Assembly: GCA_024500155.1 (NCBI GenBank)
Contig: CM044877.1
Span: 79,530,501 to 79,594,500, forward strand
Reading direction: 5' to 3'
Length of the DNA: 64,000 nt
Source of the DNA: Chenopodium formosanum
Lineage: Eukaryota > Streptophyta > Magnoliopsida > Caryophyllales > Amaranthaceae
Under the pieces are notes generated by a model, which saw only the letters and a list, made by a program, of their open reading frames with translations, made no database searches and had not been told where the DNA came from. The translations under genes were made by a program, and so were the position numbers. Positions within the stretch are counted from its first letter, which is position 1. The number at the start of each line of letters is the position of its first letter. Positions 9,989 to 20,890 of this stretch are shown piece by piece.

Positions 9989-12337
9989 ATGGCTAGACAA
10001 CGAGGCTCGGGTTCACGGTCCCGAAACACTAGACGGGAGCACGAGCCCGTAGAGGACGATGCCACGCCGTCCACTGCACTCGCTCGACTTCTGGAGTGGG
10101 ACCTGCAGACCCTGCTCTTTGCTCCTGTCCACCACATTTCCGAGAGGGTGAGACAGGGTACCGAGCCCGGGAGGACACGACATCATGGCTCTGGCTGTGA
10201 CGGTTTAGGCGATTTGTACAGGATGCATATTGCCAGGGATCTTGAGACGAGGCTCCTGTGGGAGTCTTGCGGGCTAGCTACTTTGTTTGAGACCTCAGAG
10301 GCTATGGTCGCCTCCAGCGGGGGTCATCACGTAGTGCGCGCTTTGGTGGAGTTCTTCTAGGACACCACCAACACCTTTCATTTCCCCTGGGGCGAGATGA
10401 TGGTCACCCCTACGGACTTCAATCTCATCACAGGACTGGAGTTCACTTCTGTGCCCCTGCCGTTCGACGGTGGGACCGACGTCTTTTCTTCAGAGATCGA
10501 GGAGTTGTTAGGGCCGATCGCTATTCGGGCCCGAGCTGAGGTCGAGACGACTCAGTTCAGTGCTAGAGGGATTCGCCGCTCGACGCTGGCAGCGGCTCTT
10601 GATGACGATGCGACCACCCGAGAGCAGCGAGTGCGCATCTTTGTGCTGATGTTGTTGTCAGGGACATTCTCCCCTGACAAGGGTAGTAGGGCATTGCTTT
10701 ACTACCTCTCTGCTGTCCGTCATCTCCAGCGGATCGGGACTTATGACTGGGCCAGCTTGGCCTATGCTGACTTCGTTCGTGCGCTGAGGGACTCGTGTCG
10801 TCACCGGTCCTCTAGGATGAACGTCGCTTTGTATTCTTTTTGGAAGGTCGTAGAGGTAAACATCATTCCCTATAACGTTTAGCCCTACATATTAGTTAAC
10901 ATTTATTCACACTTTTAACTCCTTGTAGATCTGGTTCTACGAGTATTTTCCTTCCGTTGCGCCGGCGAGACCATCGCCGAGGGGATTTCCGGTGAGCGCC
11001 TCTTGGGGCGACCACCATGTGGACATGTCTAGTGCACGTGTCCGGAGCTAGATCATCCCGGTATGAATTTTATCATTTATCTTGCTTTTCCGCGGTGTTT
11101 TAGATATATTCTTGCCTGATTGATGCTTTTTATAGGGACCTGAGGTGGTATACCGACCGTGGGGCGGTTGGACAGTCCCTGGATTAGCCGCACAGTATTC
11201 TGCTGAGCGTCGCTATTTTCTGGGGACCTATGGAGCGGTCGCGTACTTAGGAGAGAGGGTCGCTAGACAACACTCTTCTGATGTCTTCGTCGTTCCTGCC
11301 GCTCCACCACGTCATATGTTCGACGAGGCGCAGTTGTTGAGCATGTCTGAGGGAGCTGGTACCCCTTGGCGATCCCATGTGATCCTCGGGCGGTGTTATG
11401 CGGAGGAGCTACTACCTTTGTTAGCTCCAACCCCCGTACCGGCTGAGGATGTGAGGGTAAGATTCTTAGCTTTTTATTTTTCGCTAAGTAGCCCCCAAGT
11501 AATACTTTACTGATTTTTTCCGTTTTATCAGGACGGTGCTGCTGAGTCCGTGCCACCCCGTATGTCCATCCACTACCAGGGGATGTACGGGCCGATCGAG
11601 GAGATGATTTCTCCGGCTCCCGAGGGCGAGCGCTTCGTAGAGCGGTCGATTCCTCGCCACCTAACTAGAGTCAGCCTAGTTTTAATTCAGAATTTTGTGT
11701 TCATTTATCATGCATTTTCACTGACTTATTTTTCTGACAGTTTTCACGCGAGGTGGTTTCGACTATGGCACGATGCATAGATGCCTTCCGGAGCCAGCTC
11801 GTCCGGATGAGGAATGCGGCCACCTGTCGTCGGGATGACGTGGTCCGAGAGGTAACCTTTCTTTACCCATTATTTTTGCATTACTGCTTCAATTTTACTT
11901 TGTTTCTGATTTAATTATTTTTGCAGGGCCAGCCTATCACTTCTCACACCCGCACGAGACCTGAGGGGCGGAGAGATCCGGCGAGGTCTAGCTCGAGACG
12001 TCGTCGCACTTCGTCAGGAGGTAGAGGCGGTCACTCTGAGGCTGCTCGAGCCGACGTTGCTGAGGGCTCGGGATCTTCTTCTGAGGTTGCTCCTGCTGCA
12101 CCAGTAGGAGAGGCTACCTCGGCTTTCAGAGGTGGTGGGATGTACGAGGTTGGCTCGTCATCGCAGCAGCCTCCGCGGCCTCAGCCTAAGGTTGATCCTG
12201 GCTGGAGTGGTCCTATCTTGAGTCTTCCTCCTCCCACGGAGACTGGAGCTGGTGCTGAAGCTGGAGCTGGTGGAGAGGTGACTCCTCGCACGGCGCAATT
12301 TTATGGTATGATGGGCCTACGTCCTCCGGCGCCGTAG
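9989..12337 (+). pseudogene. antisense plant-mobile-domain (PMD) gene of G1, six exons, two in-frame stops
   Basis: Encodes a PMD (aminotransferase-like) protein on the strand opposite to pol. Exons: 9989-10855, 10929-11060, 11136-11456, 11532-11669, 11741-11851, 11927-12337. Every intron is GT-AG and every exon is a multiple of three, so phase 0 holds throughout. Characteristic PMD segments are TNTFHFPWGEMMVTPTDF and LYYLSAVRHLQRIGTYDWAS, then IWFYEYFPSVAPARPSP at the start of exon 2. The last exon is Arg/Ser-rich, then Gly/Pro-rich. Two TAG codons interrupt it, at 10358-10360 and near 11048 in exon 2. Otherwise the 785-codon frame is open. PMD proteins such as Arabidopsis MAIL1 and MAIN act in transposon silencing; a role in this element is unknown. 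Confidence 0.75.
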
Positions 12338-12413
12338 TTCGTTCCTGTGTATATTTTATTTTGACTTTTTTATAGAACTTTGCCTTTGACTCATCATTTA
12401 GAGACACATTTTG

Positions 12414-12789
12414 TATTTTTATGTTATCATAAATTTATGGATTTATTTGATTGTTTATTATTATGTGTATGTTAGTGTGTGAAAAATAAGTGTGACAACA
12501 ATTTTGCGCAAAAGTTCCGTCATTTTTATTATTGATGGAGGGTATCCGACTCTCTCCCCCAAAAAAGAAAAAATAAAAAAGGAAAAAATCAAAAAAGTGT
12601 CGGGTTTTGGAATTTAAAATAAAGTCCAAAAAGAAGAATAATATAAATTAAAAAAATAATAGCTATATTTAATTAATTAAGAAAAAAGATAGAAAAGATG
12701 TTTAGGAATATTAAACGGAGCCATAAAGTCATTAACCGAGTCGAGTTTAATATTAAAAACGCAAACTGAGCACGCGCGGCTATCTTGGT
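12414..12789. other. AT-rich spacer between the two antisense genes of G1
   Basis: Holds the presumed 3' end of the first antisense gene, an A-rich stretch (12555-12670) and no open frame of note. Nothing else is recognised. Confidence 0.5.
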
Positions 12790-12957
12790 GACTTGGCGCC
12801 AGCTGGCGCCACACTATGGCGCGTAGCGCCAGGCGCTACACTTAGCGTGTGGCGCCAAGCTCTGGCGGTTGGCGCCAATCTCAAGGGTTTGACGCCAATT
12901 GACGCTGACTCCGTGTTTCAGTCTGATTAAAACTCTTCGCAATTTCTGTATAAATAG
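12790..12957 (+). promoter_or_regulatory. promoter of the second antisense gene: GGCGCC array plus TATA box
   Basis: The GGCGCC/GGCGCT array spans 12790-12906. A canonical TATAAATAG follows at 12949-12957, 74 bp before the ATG at 13031. The layout matches the G1 LTR promoter on the other strand (array, 40-60 bp gap, TATAAATA). Promoter activity is inferred. Confidence 0.6.
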
Positions 12958-13030
12958 CCCCCTGCCCAGCCGATTCTTCTCATAATTCCAGCGAATAAAA
13001 TTATTCTCTTCTTTAGAAAAAATAATAATC

Positions 13031-14536
13031 ATGTCTTTAGCCACTAAAACCTTCACCCAATATACTCATGAATGGTGTCGATCTCTTAATGCTAGAGACA
13101 GAAAAGAATTAAATTTATTTCACTTGGGGGGAATTTATGGCATCAAAGGGGTAGATCTAGACCTAGACTTCATACATATCGCTTTAGAATTTTGGAATGT
13201 TGATACGCATTATTTCAGAATAGGGTATGATGAGATTAGCCTTTTGCCAGAGGAATTTGATGCTATCTTAGGCTTCCCTGCAATAGACCTCGTAGTAATC
13301 CCTAGAGTAGATGCATACTACTATAAGGATTTTGAGCGCTTCTTTAATTTCCAGGAAAGGGATTTATCAAAAATAGTGGATGGCAACATAGTTAATTTGA
13401 AGGAATTCGCACGCCATTATTTTGATAAACCTCTTTCTGAATCTTTTCATATATATAGAAGAAGGGCGTTTTTATTTTGCATGCTTAATCAATTTTTTCT
13501 TAGTAGTGGTAAAAATAATGAGGGTCAATCAATTATAACCACTGTACTAGAACAGATTGAATCAGGGAGAAATCCAATGCCATTAATAGTTGGAGAGACT
13601 ATGATTAGTCTAGATGAATTGAAAAGGGACCCAAAAGCGCCTCTTCGTGGTTCTCCAATTTTATTACAGGTAGAAAAATAATATTTTTAATTTACAGAAA
13701 TCAAAAAATATATTTTTGTATTGTAATAATTTATTTGCATTGCAATTTTTTTACAGATGTGGCTAATGGAGAGGCTAGGATTAATTAGCCCTCCGGATGA
13801 CATTGAAAAATATACTCCCAATTGCTTCGTAAGAAGGAAGAAGCGCATCCCTAAAATTGGGCGTCATGGGTGGAGAAAAGTATTTGAATCACGTGATTTT
13901 GCTATCAAGTGGATCATCCCATGGTGGAAAATAGAAAGGATGGTTGGTGTTAACAAGCAACCTTTCTACCGTCTTCCCAGCTTGTCTCGTGTAACCTATT
14001 ATTATCCCTGCAGGGTGAAAAGACAATACGGCTTGCTTCAGAATATTCCTTCCGGGGATCTTCGTCCTCCCTATGAGTACCCTGTATCTCAAGAAGTAGA
14101 TAGATTCGATGCTTACAAGAGCGCTAGACCTTTATGGGAAGTGATTACCCAAAAGGTTCCTCCTTCTTTGCCTAATGATGTAAAGAAGTGGTTGCTGAAG
14201 AAATCTTCGATTGATCAGGGTAGAATCGATGTGAAGAATCGTCTAGGTGACAGGGTGACTCCTGCCAAAGAACGCTTAGGTGCAAGAATTGAATTCAAAA
14301 CACCTACGATGCCTAGGAAGAAAAATACTACCAAAGACAAAGGAAAAAGGAAAGCTAACACCACAGACAGAAAAACATGGGTGGAAAAGAAGCATGGAGT
14401 GGTAGCTGAAGGGGAGACCATCTACTCCAAAATTGAATGTAGGTCCTCTAAAGGATGCCTACTAGCTAAAGTAATGGATGAAGAGGAGGAAGCAGAAAAG
14501 AATTGGAAAAGAGCTAGAAAGGAAAAGAAAGATTAA
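13031..14536 (+). CDS. intact antisense mobile-domain-like gene of G1 (472 aa, two exons)
   Basis: Exon 1 is 13031-13669 and exon 2 is 13757-14536, with an 87-bp GT-AG intron in phase 0. The joined frame is open for 472 codons. The N-terminal half resembles the DUF7745/plant-mobile-domain group carried by plant transposons: ALEFWNVDTHYFRIGYDEI, then LLPEEFDAILGFP. Exon 2 starts MWLMERLGLISPPDD, in line with that family. The C-terminal 80 residues are Lys/Glu-rich (PRKKNTTKDKGKRK) and could be a nuclear-localisation and DNA-contact tail. It lies antisense between pol and the 3' LTR, with its own TATA box at 12949. No catalytic motif is seen and its function is unknown. It is intact although pol of the same element is dead. 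Confidence 0.75.
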
Positions 14537-14799
14537 AAGCATTGCTTAGCTTTAGATTTATTAGACTTAGATGGTTATTTTTATTTAAAGTTAATTTATT
14601 TCAGCCTTATTTAAATTCCATCAATAATGTAATTTTATTTTATTAATGAAATTTTAGCTTTCAATTAAATTGTTTACTTTAAATTTATTTTATTAAAGAA
14701 AAGAAAATCGAAAAAATTAATTTTCCAGAAATTCTTCGAGTACGGAAGTCAAAAATTTTCCGAAAAACACCGAAATTCGCCCAGATTTTATTCCCAAAT

Positions 14800-14915
14800 T
14801 GGCGCCAATCATTGGCATTTGGCGCCTGCCATTGAAGTCTGGCGCCAGGCGCCAATTCCATCGGCTGGCGCTGATGGCTTCTGGTTGGCGCCAGGCTCTG
14901 TTCTGCGACGCCAAT
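14800..14915. repeat. GGCGCC palindrome array 4, between pol and the antisense genes
   Basis: Five or more GGCGCC words, in TTGGCGCCAAT and TGGCGCCAGGCGCCA contexts. Unlike the other three arrays it has no convincing TATA box within 100 bp on either strand. Confidence 0.7.
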
Positions 14916-15069
14916 AATTTGCCGATTTTCTGTTGACTTTTTAATTGATTCGTTCTGGAACGCGAAGATGTCGAAAAATAAAGTGGCCGCACCCGTAAAG
15001 GGTTGCCTACGTATCCTTTCTTAAGGAATCAGGCCAAACGTAGCTCTCTTGAGTATCCTACTCAAGTAA

Positions 15070-18000
15070 TTATGGGTAGTATTTCTTAAGTTGGTCAAGA
15101 TTGGTCCAATTTGAGAATTCATTGCCGTCCATATCAGTTAGTTTTGCTGCACCTCCTGACAGGATTGTTTTGACAATGTAGGGGCCAGACCAGTTAGGTC
15201 TAAATTTTCCCCTTAGGTCTAAAACATTTTTCCTTAGTGCTTTTAATACCAAATCTCTTACTTTGATATTTCTTGTCTTGACCTTCTTATTAAAATGCCT
15301 AGCCATACGAGTTTGGTAACACTGAGTGTGATGTAGAGCTTCTAGTCGTTTTTCGTCGAGTAGAATTAATTCTTCATATCTTGCCCTAATCCATTCAACT
15401 TCATCGAGTTTACTCTCTAACGCAATGCGTAGAAATGGTATTTCTAGTTCGACAGGTTGTACGACATCCATTCCATATACCAAGGAAAATGGCGTATTTC
15501 CTGTTGATGTACGGATTGACGTGCGATACCCCACAATGCGAAGTGAAGCTTATCAGGCCAATCCTTGTAATTTTCTGTCATTTTCTCGATGATAGTCTTT
15601 AGTTTTTTATTAGCTGCCTCGACTGCTCCGTTTGCTTAAGGTCTATAAGGGGACGAATGATGATGTTGGATGCCATATTTTTGTAGCAATTCTTCACATT
15701 CGGCTTGAAAGTGAGTTCCATTGTCACTTATCATTTCATGTGGGACTCCGTATCGACAAATAATATTTCTTTCGATAAAGAGTGCTACATGTTTTGCAGT
15801 GAGTTTAGCGTATGATTGCGCTTCGACCCACTTCGTAAAGTAATCGATTGCTACTAGGATAAATTCGTGGCCTCCTGTTCCTGGGGGAGTGATTTTGCCA
15901 ATTATGTCAATTCCCCATGTAGATAATGGCCATGGCGATGTGTAGGTGTAGAGCAAAGATGGAGGGACATGTTGTAAATTGGCATAAATTTGGCACTTAG
16001 GGCATCTTTTTACATATTGATGGCAATCCCTATTCATTGTAGTCCAATAATATCCTTCTCGCATTATTTTCTGGATTAACATTTTGCCATTTACATGAGT
16101 GCCACAGATTCCTTCGTGAACTATTCTCATTACTCTTTGTGTATCCACTTTTCCTATACATAGGAGGGCTCGACCTTTAGGTAACCTTTTATGTAGCTCG
16201 TTGTTTATGAGTACATATTGAGAAGCCAAAAGTCTCAATGCTCGCTTTGCTCTTTTGTCAGCATGAGGAGGGTATTCTCCATTGGTGACATAGTTGAGTA
16301 TGTCTGTGTACCACGGTTCTTCTTCTTCTTCTTCTTCGCCTTGGACTAAATCGTCGTCTTCTATAGCCTGGATATATGCTGGTTTGTGCCTTTTTTCGAT
16401 AGTTAGAGGAATTTGCTCGATTTCCGTGGGAATCCTAACCATTGAGGCTAATCTTGCCAAGGCATCAGCAAATTGGTTTTCTTCTCTAGGTAGATATGTG
16501 TATTCTACCTACTCTAACTGATCGGTAAGAGTTTCCAGATAGGTTTGGTAAGGGGCTAGGCTTTCGCTCCTTACTTTCCACCTTTTAGATATCTGATTGA
16601 TGATCAAAGAAGAGTCTCCGAATATCCTTAACTTCTTTACTCCCAATGCCAAGGCTGTTTCAAGGCCTACCACGCATGCTTCATATTCAGCAGCGTTGTT
16701 GGTAACGTCAAAATCAAGCTTTATTGAGATTGGAACGTGCTCTTCTTTAGGTGATACTAGTAGCACTCCGACGCCATATCCCTTTTGGTTTGAGGCTCCG
16801 TCGAAATACAAGGTCCAAGTATCATCTTCAGTGACCATTAAGTCTTCATCTGGAAATTCATTGTCTTGTATTGGTGTCGAGTCCTCTATTGGAAAATCTG
16901 CTAGAAAGTCTGACACCACGGATCCTTTAATAGCTTTTTGAGGCATAAACCGTACATCAAACTGGGCTAGATTGACTATCCATCTTGAAATACGTCCATT
17001 GAGTGTAGATTTCTCGAACAGTTACTTGAGTGGATCTAATCGGGAGACTACGAAAACGGTATGCACCAACATGTAATGTCTCAATGTAGTTGTGGCCCAC
17101 ACCAAGGCGAGGCACAATTTCTCGAGCGGTGTATAGCGTATTTCGTATTCGAGCATCTTTTTACTTAGGTAATAAATTGCGTTCTCTTTGCCTTCTACCT
17201 CTTGTGCTAGCATGGCTCCCATTGTCTCTTTGGTAACCGTCAAATATAACCTAAGAGGTATTCCGGGAAGTGATGGCGCTAATACGGGAGGATCTGCGAG
17301 ATAGGCTTTGATCTTTTCAAAGGCTTTTTGACACTCATCATCCCATATTATTGGTACATTCTTCTTGAGCTTCTTGAATATTGGTTCACATATCGTTGTC
17401 AGTTTTGATATGAACCTACTTATGTATTGCAACCGGCCAATAAATCCTCGAATCTGTTTCTCAGTCTTAGGCGGTGGCATTGACATGATTGCTTTAATCT
17501 TGGTTGGATCTACCTCTATTCCTCTAGAGCTTATGACGTATCCCAAGAGCTTGCCTGAGGTGACTCCAAAAGCACATTTTGACGGATTCAACCTCATGTT
17601 ATATTTTCTTAGCCTTTCGAAGAATTTCCTTAAGGCTATTTGATGACCTGGACGGTCTTTTGATTTTACAATCATGTCGTCGACATATACCTCGACTTCT
17701 CTGTGCATCATGTCATGAAGTAAGGCAGTTGCTGCACGTTGGTAAGTAGCACCCGCGTTTTTCAACCCAAATGGCATTACCGTGTAGCAGTAAGTGCCCC
17801 ATGGTGTTATAAAGGTTATTTTCTCCATGTCTTCTTCTGCCATGAGAATCTGATTGTACCCTGCGTATCCATCCATGAATGAGAGAAGCGCGTGATTTGC
17901 CGTGTTGTCTACCAGAATATCGATGTGTGGCAAAGGGAAGTCGTCCTTTGGACTTGCCTTATTTAGATCTCGATAGTCGACACACATCCTTACCCTTCCG

Positions 18001-18130
18001 TCTTTCTTTGGAACTGGGACGACGTTGGCGACCCATTCGGGGTATTTGGATACCTTGATGAAACCTGCAATTATTTGTTTTTGAACTTCTTCTTTTATTT
18101 TAAATGCTACGTCAGGTTTCATTCGAATCT
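15070..18130 (-). pseudogene. G1 pol (reverse transcriptase, RNase H, integrase), degenerate
   Basis: Reading minus: RT from about 18130 to 17022 (VPKKDGRVRMCVDYRDLNKA; YVDD at about 17680; FIGRLQYISRFI). RNase H runs about 17020 to 16400 (FDGASNQKGYGVG, NAAEYEA, GDSSLIINQ, and ADALARLAS after the stop). Integrase runs about 16400 to 15070, with a zinc finger ending CPKC, DDE residues in GIDIIG, ISDNGTHF and GAVEAANK, and a C-terminal RPNWSGPYIVKTILSGGAAK block. Defects: TAA at 17024-17022, TAG near 16508, TAA near 15635 within YRP*ANGAVE, and a 1-bp deletion near 15530. Gag, protease and the RT N-terminus are absent. The RT frame runs about ten codons into R-family LTR sequence beyond the breakpoint. 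Confidence 0.9.
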
Positions 18131-19170
18131 CGACTAATTTACCGGTATTAAATCTCATCTCTCGAATCTCGACTTAACAATTTATAATTTAACATGCCTA
18201 TTGAAACTAGACCTAACATTAATTCTCATCTGTCGAATCTCGAATCAATATTGTCAAACTCATGCATAAAAGATTTGCGCAAATCTAGTCACAGAGCATT
18301 AAATCAATCAATAGGAAATTAATCTTGCGTTGATAATTAACAACAATAAATTACCCCTTCATATTATTTATGGATCCCCATAAACCCTAGAAATATAACT
18401 ACTCAGACATAATTAAATATAAAATAAACAAAGCAATTAAAGAAGACATGATTAAGGGAATAGAATAAATACTAAGATTAAGAGAAGAGAAATAGTTACC
18501 AAACAAATCTGGAATTAAGAATGGATTAAGAACTAAGGTTTAAGAGAAAGAAATCTAAGAAAACAATTAAGAGAGTAAAGAAAGAAAGAGAGAGAGAGAG
18601 TAAAATCGTATTACGGAGGAGTATTTATTCTCTGTACAAATCCTAAACTTAAACAAACTAAAACGACGCTAATCGTCTCCTAATAAATACACGCGCTCGA
18701 TCGGGCGAGGCACCGCCCGATCGGGCGCGCCTTTTTGCTCATCAGTACTAATCTCGCTTCCGGCCGGGCGCGTCACCGGGCGCCAGCCTCTTTGGCCGGG
18801 CGGCTCACTTGGGCCACTATTTGGACTACGATTGGGCTCCAATTCTTCAGGCCAATCTGGGTTTCCTCTTCCGGTCTTGAATACTCTGTCCAAATGCCCC
18901 GGTATCATCTATACCAAGCCCTTAATCACCGGTTTGATGGCTCTAACCGGCCCTGGGCTATAGAATCTGGTCGTGCTTCTCCAATGTTCGTGATTGCTCC
19001 AAAATATCTCGGGAAAATACTCCAAAAGCATAAATCCCTGCAAAAGTCAACCAAATCTACGAAAACACTAGAAAACACCAATTAGTAATAAAAGTGGCTC
19101 TAAAGAGCCAAAAATACTACTAATTATGACCAAGGGACGAGGGTAAAACACTATATAAAATAGACACATC
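18130..19170 (-). mobile_element. R-family LTR copy R1, truncated at the G1 junction
   Basis: Minus-strand start TGATGTGTC at 19170, identical in form to the copy ending at 525. The distal part is homologous to 20208-20530, but about 350 bp of LTR present in that copy is missing where it meets G1 RT. The other side abuts Copia RNase H sequence. A GC-rich array (cgatcgggcg, caccgggcgcc) lies at 18690-18785. A TATA-like GAATAAATAC lies about 60 bp downstream on the minus strand, near 18630-18621. Confidence 0.7.
18690..18785. repeat. GC-rich palindromic array of the R LTR
   Basis: Repeated CGATCGGGCG, CCCGATCGGGCG and CGGGCGCC words in AT-rich flanks, about 60 bp upstream of the minus-strand TATA-like box near 18625. 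Also present at 75-140 and, reduced, at 31268-31300. Confidence 0.7.
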
Positions 19171-19620
19171 AAATATTACCTTTCAACAACTCATCATGAA
19201 CAAAAATGACAATCATTATTCTTCGTACGATCATGAAACACCGGATTCTTAGCTATATGCAAGGCCGACTGACTATCACAAAACAACTGCATAGATTTTG
19301 AATGATCAACACCAAGAGAAAACAACAACTGTTTTAACCATTTCAACTTACAAGTAGTGAATGACATAGATATGTATTCGGCTTCAGTAGAAGATCTAGA
19401 AACGATAGGTTGTTTCTTAGTCTTCCAAGAAATAGGCAAATGACCAAAAAACAAAAAATAACTTGACAAGGAACGCCAAGTCAAAGGACACGCGCCCAAA
19501 TCAAATCCTTCATAGGTCACCATAAGATGCCTTGTCCCGGACTACCCTTAAGGTACCGCAAGACACAAATTGGCACGTCCCAATAAGAAACTTGCGTATC
19601 ACTCAAAAACTAAGCCAAAA
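19171..19620 (-). pseudogene. Ty1/Copia RNase H fragment
   Basis: On the minus strand RYLKGSPGQGIL (about 19575-19540) precedes ISWKTKKQPIVSRSSTEAEY, FCDSQSALHIAKNPVFHDRTK and DCHF. These are the signature segments of the Copia RNase H C-terminus. A stop follows QGILW, and an extra T in DCHF (near 19208) shifts the frame before the expected VHDELLKG. An R-family LTR is inserted directly after this at 19170. The rest of the element is gone. Confidence 0.85.
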
Positions 19621-19639
19621 CATGCAATATCAATTGCAC

Positions 19640-19850
19640 AGCAAGCACACACACACACACCACACAACAATAACACACCAAAGCATAGCACCACAACACC
19701 ATACAAACAACAACATCGCACCACAATAGTAGCACACCACAACAACAGCACACCTACGGAGCACCAAAAAACCTCAACATATGCACACCACAAGGCAGCG
19801 CACAACACAACACGTATACAAAATATGTGCACCACAAACTGACCAAAAAT
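19640..19850. repeat. AC-rich low-complexity tract
   Basis: CACACACAC and CAACAACA-type simple sequence, with almost no G on the plus strand. It yields spurious open frames on both strands. No gene is supported. Confidence 0.7.
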
Positions 19851-19856
19851 TAGGGA

Positions 19857-20740
19857 TTGTAAATGACAGGCTCAAGTCGTATTCACCTAATCAAAAATAA
19901 AACCTAAATCCACTAACTATGTGGATAAGGAAGAAGGGTCGAACCACAGGGAAACAAGTCAATTTATTCCTAATTAATTAAAATAATCTAGATTATAAAG
20001 TAACAAATTATTATTATCGAAGGGAAACTAAACTACTAAGAGTAAAAGTTTAAAAGAATAAAAATAGAGGAAATCAATGAATAAAAGACCTAGGGCATAG
20101 GTTCACCAATAAATAACATTCCAGGGTAAAACATAATAATCAATCATCAATGCATAATTAACCAGATCATAAAGGGCTTTCGCTACGTATTACAATCACA
20201 AAATTAATCTACCAGTATTAAATCTCATCGCTCGAATCTCGACTTAACCATTTATAAATTAACCTGCCTATTGAAACTAGACCTAAACATCAATTCTCAT
20301 CTCTCGAATCTCAAATCAATATTGTCAAACTCATGCATTAAAGATCAGGCCTAATCTAAGAGCATTAAATCAATCAATAGGATCGGAAATTAATCTAGAA
20401 TTGACAATAACAACAATAAATTACCCCTTCATATTATTTGTGGATCCCCACGACCCTAGAAATAAAACTACTCACACATAATAAAAACTAAACTAATCAA
20501 AGCAATAATATTAAGCATGATAAAAAGCAATAGTATTAAATTAACAAGAGAATAAAATAACAATAAAACTAATTAAGAAGAGTTGAAGAATATCTAGAAC
20601 AAGAAATTAAAACTAAAGAAATAATATAAGAGAAAACTAAACTAAACTAAAGAAAAAGAAAAAGAAATTAAAAAAGTAAAAACTACCTCCTCTAAAGCTA
20701 CGTACTCCATCCTTTTATAAAGAAGGAAAAGGAGTTTTCT
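19857..20740 (-). mobile_element. R-related LTR copy R2, incomplete
   Basis: 20208-20530 matches 18135-18455 (ctcgaatctcgacttaac, ccccttcatattatttgtgg and others). The stretch before it (19857-20207, starting TGTAAATGACAGG, with gtcgaaccacagggaaac) supplies the LTR end that R1 lacks. A TATA box (TATAAAAGG on the minus strand) lies at about 20720-20712. The GC-rich array expected upstream is absent, replaced by other sequence from 20740. No coding sequence. Confidence 0.5.
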
Positions 20741-20746
20741 AAGGGG

Positions 20747-20890
20747 GGTGTTAAATACCGCCATCCAAAATGATCAATAAAAATTCTAGCGCAGTCGTCA
20801 ACTACAGACGACTATGGACGACTATGCTAAGAGATTAAATCTAGACCGTTTGATATTTATTTATCTAATCCTAGCCATCCAATTTAACAC
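20747..20890. repeat. terminal-repeat-like segment, inverted partner at 30140-30250
   Basis: Starts GGTGTTAAATACCGCCATCC. About 110 bp from 20772 (cagtcgtc, agagattaaatct, ctagcc) is the reverse complement, at roughly 75-80 percent by eye, of 30250-30140. The pair could be two copies of one MITE end or the two ends of a roughly 9.5-kb element. Confidence 0.5.

Larger units (their letters stand above)
6267..18130 (-). mobile_element. G1, Tat-lineage Ty3/Gypsy retrotransposon, minus strand, 5' part missing
   Basis: Order on the minus strand: partial pol (18130-15070), a long 3' region with two oppositely directed genes (14536-13031 and 12337-9989), a polypurine tract AGTGGGGGCTTC (8301-8290), and a 3' LTR (8289-6267). 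Pol sequence (GHEFILVAIDYFTKWVEA, DPLK..LFEKSTLNGR) and the extra antisense open frames between pol and the 3' LTR are known traits of Tat elements such as Ogre and Retand. The 5' LTR, gag, protease and RT N-terminus are absent. They were lost at the breakpoint with an R-family LTR near 18130. Confidence 0.85.

Noticed and set aside
18130..19170. R1 as the 5' LTR of G1
   Set aside because: The G1 3' LTR (6267-8289) starts TGTAGACACCC and is unrelated to R1 (TGATGTGTC). R1 is joined inside RT without primer site, gag or protease, so it is a separate element.
19599..19842. Cys/Val-rich and His/Thr-rich open frames
   Set aside because: AC-rich simple sequence read on either strand.
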